DNA from: Trichoplax adhaerens
Lineage: Eukaryota > Placozoa > Uniplacotomia > Trichoplacea > Trichoplacidae
NCBI RefSeq assembly: GCF_000150275.1
Contig: NW_002060972.1
Coordinates: 4,857 to 68,856, forward strand
DNA: 64,000 nucleotides
Direction: 5' to 3'
Made by a program: the position numbers and the translations under genes
In this document: positions 61,501 through 64,000 of the stretch, piece after piece
Layout: the number at the start of each line of letters is the position of its first letter
Position numbering within the stretch: the first letter of the stretch is position 1
Notes under the pieces: model-generated
What the model saw: the letters and a program-made list of their open reading frames with translations, nothing else
Databases searched by the model: none
Told to the model about the DNA's origin: nothing

Positions 61501-63288
61501 ATTTCATTGCCTTGATTGCTCTACTATATTAGCATATGAATACCATCATCTCAAAGCTAATATTTTAGTGTATCATCTATACTAATTAGTTAAGATCATG
61601 GCTAAAAAATGTATCTATTATTCAGGTTTGGACACTGAAAAATCTTCAGCCTATCTCAAAGATAACAGTGCCTGCTAGAATGAATAGTTCATACAAGCCT
61701 CTGACTGGAAAGCCTGATCCAAGCGATCATTTAATATCCTATGTTGGCCCGTTCGATGATAGCCGTTATTTAATATCTTATGGAAATATTAGCGGTTTAC
61801 TGACTATTGAAAATTGTCGAGATAAAACGGAGAAAGATTTCGCTAACCATTGGTCGGACATGTTTAAGATAATCGATAACGGTTATACTCATCTTGCCAT
61901 ATCAAAAGACAAGAAATATATTGCTTGTATGTCCTACTTCGGAGATATTCTGGTAGGTACATTGAACGACTGAACAATTTAGTATAGGCCTTAACATTAA
62001 TCACTTTAAGTATAGTGTCATATTTACTTTTTCACCAGGTTAAGGTTACCTTAGACAAGCAGTAGTTCTATCTTTACTTTTAGCTTCTATCCTCTCTTAA
62101 ATTCCTTACATCTGGCATTACTTCATGTCATAAATAAGATCACCTTCATGCTAAATATACCGTTATAGGAATTAAATACATATTACCTGGGTGCTGCATA
62201 TTAGTGGAGTGGCTTGTTGTTATCACTTGTCCCTTTCTTGTCATCTCTTCACTCTTCAGTTTGTTTTGATAGGCTTAAATAGAGTAGTACTACGAATGTA
62301 TATTCATGCAATTGCTTCATGATCTATTTTGCCGATTTTGATTCAGAGTAAAGTTTTTAACCTACCTTGATTAAGTAGGAATATTGCGAAATGATAGCAA
62401 ATATTCCTTTTACCTTAATATCATATCAGGATCGTTTTGTGAATGTATCTCCTTTTATGTTCTGTTTAGCGTCTTCTTTCTATCCCAGTATGTTTTCAAT
62501 TTTAGCATAATAAAGTTAAATACTTCATTGCTGCTACTTAAATATCATTCTGACTGTTTTTTTAATTTTTCGATGGCATTTTGTTGTTGTAGTTCTATCA
62601 GGTTGGTCCCAATGAGATTACGTATTATTCCATGATTGTATGCGAAAATGGCAATTCCCGAATATCTTTTGTGGATGATAGCTATGATATTATGATCCAC
62701 TTTGATAACACTCGTCTTTATTATGCCTTTCCCAGTAAGTCTCACTACGATTAATATAAATTAGTGTAAAGCGAGATGTTCCCAACTCATTTCTAAATTT
62801 GATGATGAATGCCCGTTTTAGCTACGTATAAACCAATATCAACGCAGGGACAGGCCAACGCTGGTAGAAATTATAATTTGCAAGTTTCCAAGAACAAAAT
62901 TGTTAATAATGTACTAGTCATAGCGGAAATTATCAAAACAGAAGATAATTTCCAGCTAAAGGTTTGTACCACCACGCTACAGAAATATTGGATATCAAAT
63001 TCTGCCGGTATCACATCTTTCCGTAGCCAAAGTAGCAAAGTTACTTGAGTCCTAATTTGAAAATTTTTGTTAATTTAACAGGTTCACCGAGGCGATCGTC
63101 AAGAAGAAGTTTCCAGTCATCATTTTGGCTCTCACTATAAATCGACTTTTGTATCCAAAGATCACTCTACTGTCGACCTTTTTCTATTTGAAGATCTTCC
63201 AAGTATTTTGTTGACTGAAGTTTATGCTTGCGAGAATGAAGATTGCTTAAAAGATCAAGACAAGAGACATTATCACTGCTTTTATAGC
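55544..63288 (+). CDS. Apaf-1-like protein: CARD, NB-ARC, WD40 (gene B, 3' end outside window)
   Basis: Tandem paralogue of gene A. Exons: 55544-55663, 55906-56248, 56631-56858, 57024-57146, 57317-57471, 57791-58224, 58449-58776, 59199-59386, 59492-59561, 59749-59859, 60576-60758, 61287-61463, 61626-61952, 62593-62734, 62822-62961, 63082-63288 (donor gtaagt). All join in frame with no stop. Thirteen of the 16 exons have exactly the length of their gene A counterparts; only the first, second and sixth differ, the last two by 3 and 9 nt. Domains: CARD (LVEYSVIEEDNL, DRGFYIFCNILKEQ), P-loop G-P-S-G-T-G-K-T, Walker B F-I-F-D-E, winged helix, HD2 with Y-F-Y-R-Y-F-M-N-H-L, and early WD-like blades. 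It shares the I-N-N and S-T-Q replacements with gene A. About five exons should follow beyond 64000. The start ATG is inferred from exon structure. Confidence 0.85.
60050..60540. repeat. Degenerate tandem repeats in intron 10 of gene B
   Basis: Blocks such as cttattcttc(w)ttgmaa...atttattgctgttt and attattctcatttac recur every 60-100 bp, as in the same intron of gene A. Confidence 0.6.
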
Positions 63289-63759
63289 GTAAGTTACAGT
63301 CTTATTTAAATCTAAAGTGTCAAATCATGGAAAACCACCCAATCAGCTGATCGTTTTTATTTTACACACAGCTATATTATGAATATTCCTAATAGTTCCG
63401 CTTAGAAGTAATTTTTTATCTGAATAACATCAGAATATGCTATCGTTAGTGTTATAATCGTTTGATTAGAATTTATATGCCGACAGTTTATTTATAACCT
63501 ATAACACGCAATAAATTGGATAACTAGGTATTCACGTGGAAGTAGTTCATTGGTCCAGTTTTCTATTCCTTTCTTGCATGCATAGACTCACTCTGATAAG
63601 TACTAATCTAATTCTAATTCTGGGTGCGATCAATATTGAATATCAGCCAAAGTGTTTATTGCTACTATATTAGAATACAAGCAATGGAGACCTTGAAAAT
63701 AATTCCAAGGGTAGAAATTAAGTCTATTCTCCATCATCAAGCGATCCTTCACATGTCGA

Positions 63760-64000
63760 TTTGCCTACATTCATCAACGAGCGAATTTCAAAATTTACTT
63801 TTTTACCTAATTAAATCATGGACGTAATTAAAATTCAATTTCTCCTTGCACCTCTAATTGTAGCGATGAAATACTTTCAAGATTTACTTTACCTGTGCAA
63901 TTAATTAGCACAGCTATAGTGATCATTTTTCACTATCCTTGTCTAATATCTATACTACCAACAGACAACTTTCAAGATTTGCTTTTCTTACATATTAAAT
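63760..64000. repeat. Intronic tandem repeats, gene B
   Basis: Contains agacaactttcaagatttgc and a ctttcaagatttacttt variant about 110 bp apart, with aaatcatggacgtaatt between, matching the 48570-48890 repeats in the same intron of gene A. Confidence 0.55.

Overview
The window looks like AT-rich nuclear DNA from an early-branching animal, most likely a placozoan (Trichoplax type). Reasons: short GT-AG introns, conserved animal or eukaryotic genes (IFT57, TMEM147, an augmin subunit), an intronless class A GPCR, a membrane-anchored cholinesterase-like protein, and tandem CARD/NB-ARC/WD40 genes of the Apaf-1 type. The species call is inference. All exon structures were read by hand from splice signals, frame and family similarity.

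0-12 kb: the 3' half of IFT57 (+), then a convergent pair, TMEM147 (+, 7 exons, 224 aa) and a HAUS2-like augmin gene (-, 6 exons, 256 aa). Each member of the pair has a dense cluster of the self-complementary motif TACTGTACAGTA just upstream of its start. A two-exon secreted protein with a fibrinogen-like N-terminal module follows, with its own TATA box and poly(A) signal.

12-31 kb: two related secreted-peptide genes (15.3 and 25.4 kb) flank a GPCR gene (-). Both peptide genes have a TATA box, an apparent 5'UTR intron, and a first coding exon giving a similar signal peptide plus an acidic pro-region. In the first gene one exon then encodes a very Arg/Trp-rich, Cys-containing tail that starts W-S-R. 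In the second, a Lys/Trp exon is followed by a run of at least 19 candidate exons of exactly three nucleotides, each flanked by AG and a GT donor and usually spaced 130-180 bp. The first three encode W, S, R. This apparent one-codon-per-exon gene is the most unusual object in the window. It recalls micro-exon genes of schistosomes but is more extreme, and skipping any unit would keep frame.

33.7-35.8 kb: a two-exon cholinesterase-like gene (614 aa) with signal peptide, Ser-Asp-His triad and C-terminal transmembrane anchor.

36-64 kb: a tandem Apaf-1-like cluster. A decayed copy (about 37.1-39.5 kb) precedes an intact 21-exon gene (40.1-51.3 kb, about 1,419 aa). A Tc1/mariner-type transposase gene, itself hit by a 188-bp foldback element, and another exon remnant separate it from a second gene (55.5 kb to beyond the window end). 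Most matching exons of the two genes have identical lengths. A roughly 330-bp dispersed repeat occurs near 12.3 kb and, inverted, in an intron near 48.1 kb.
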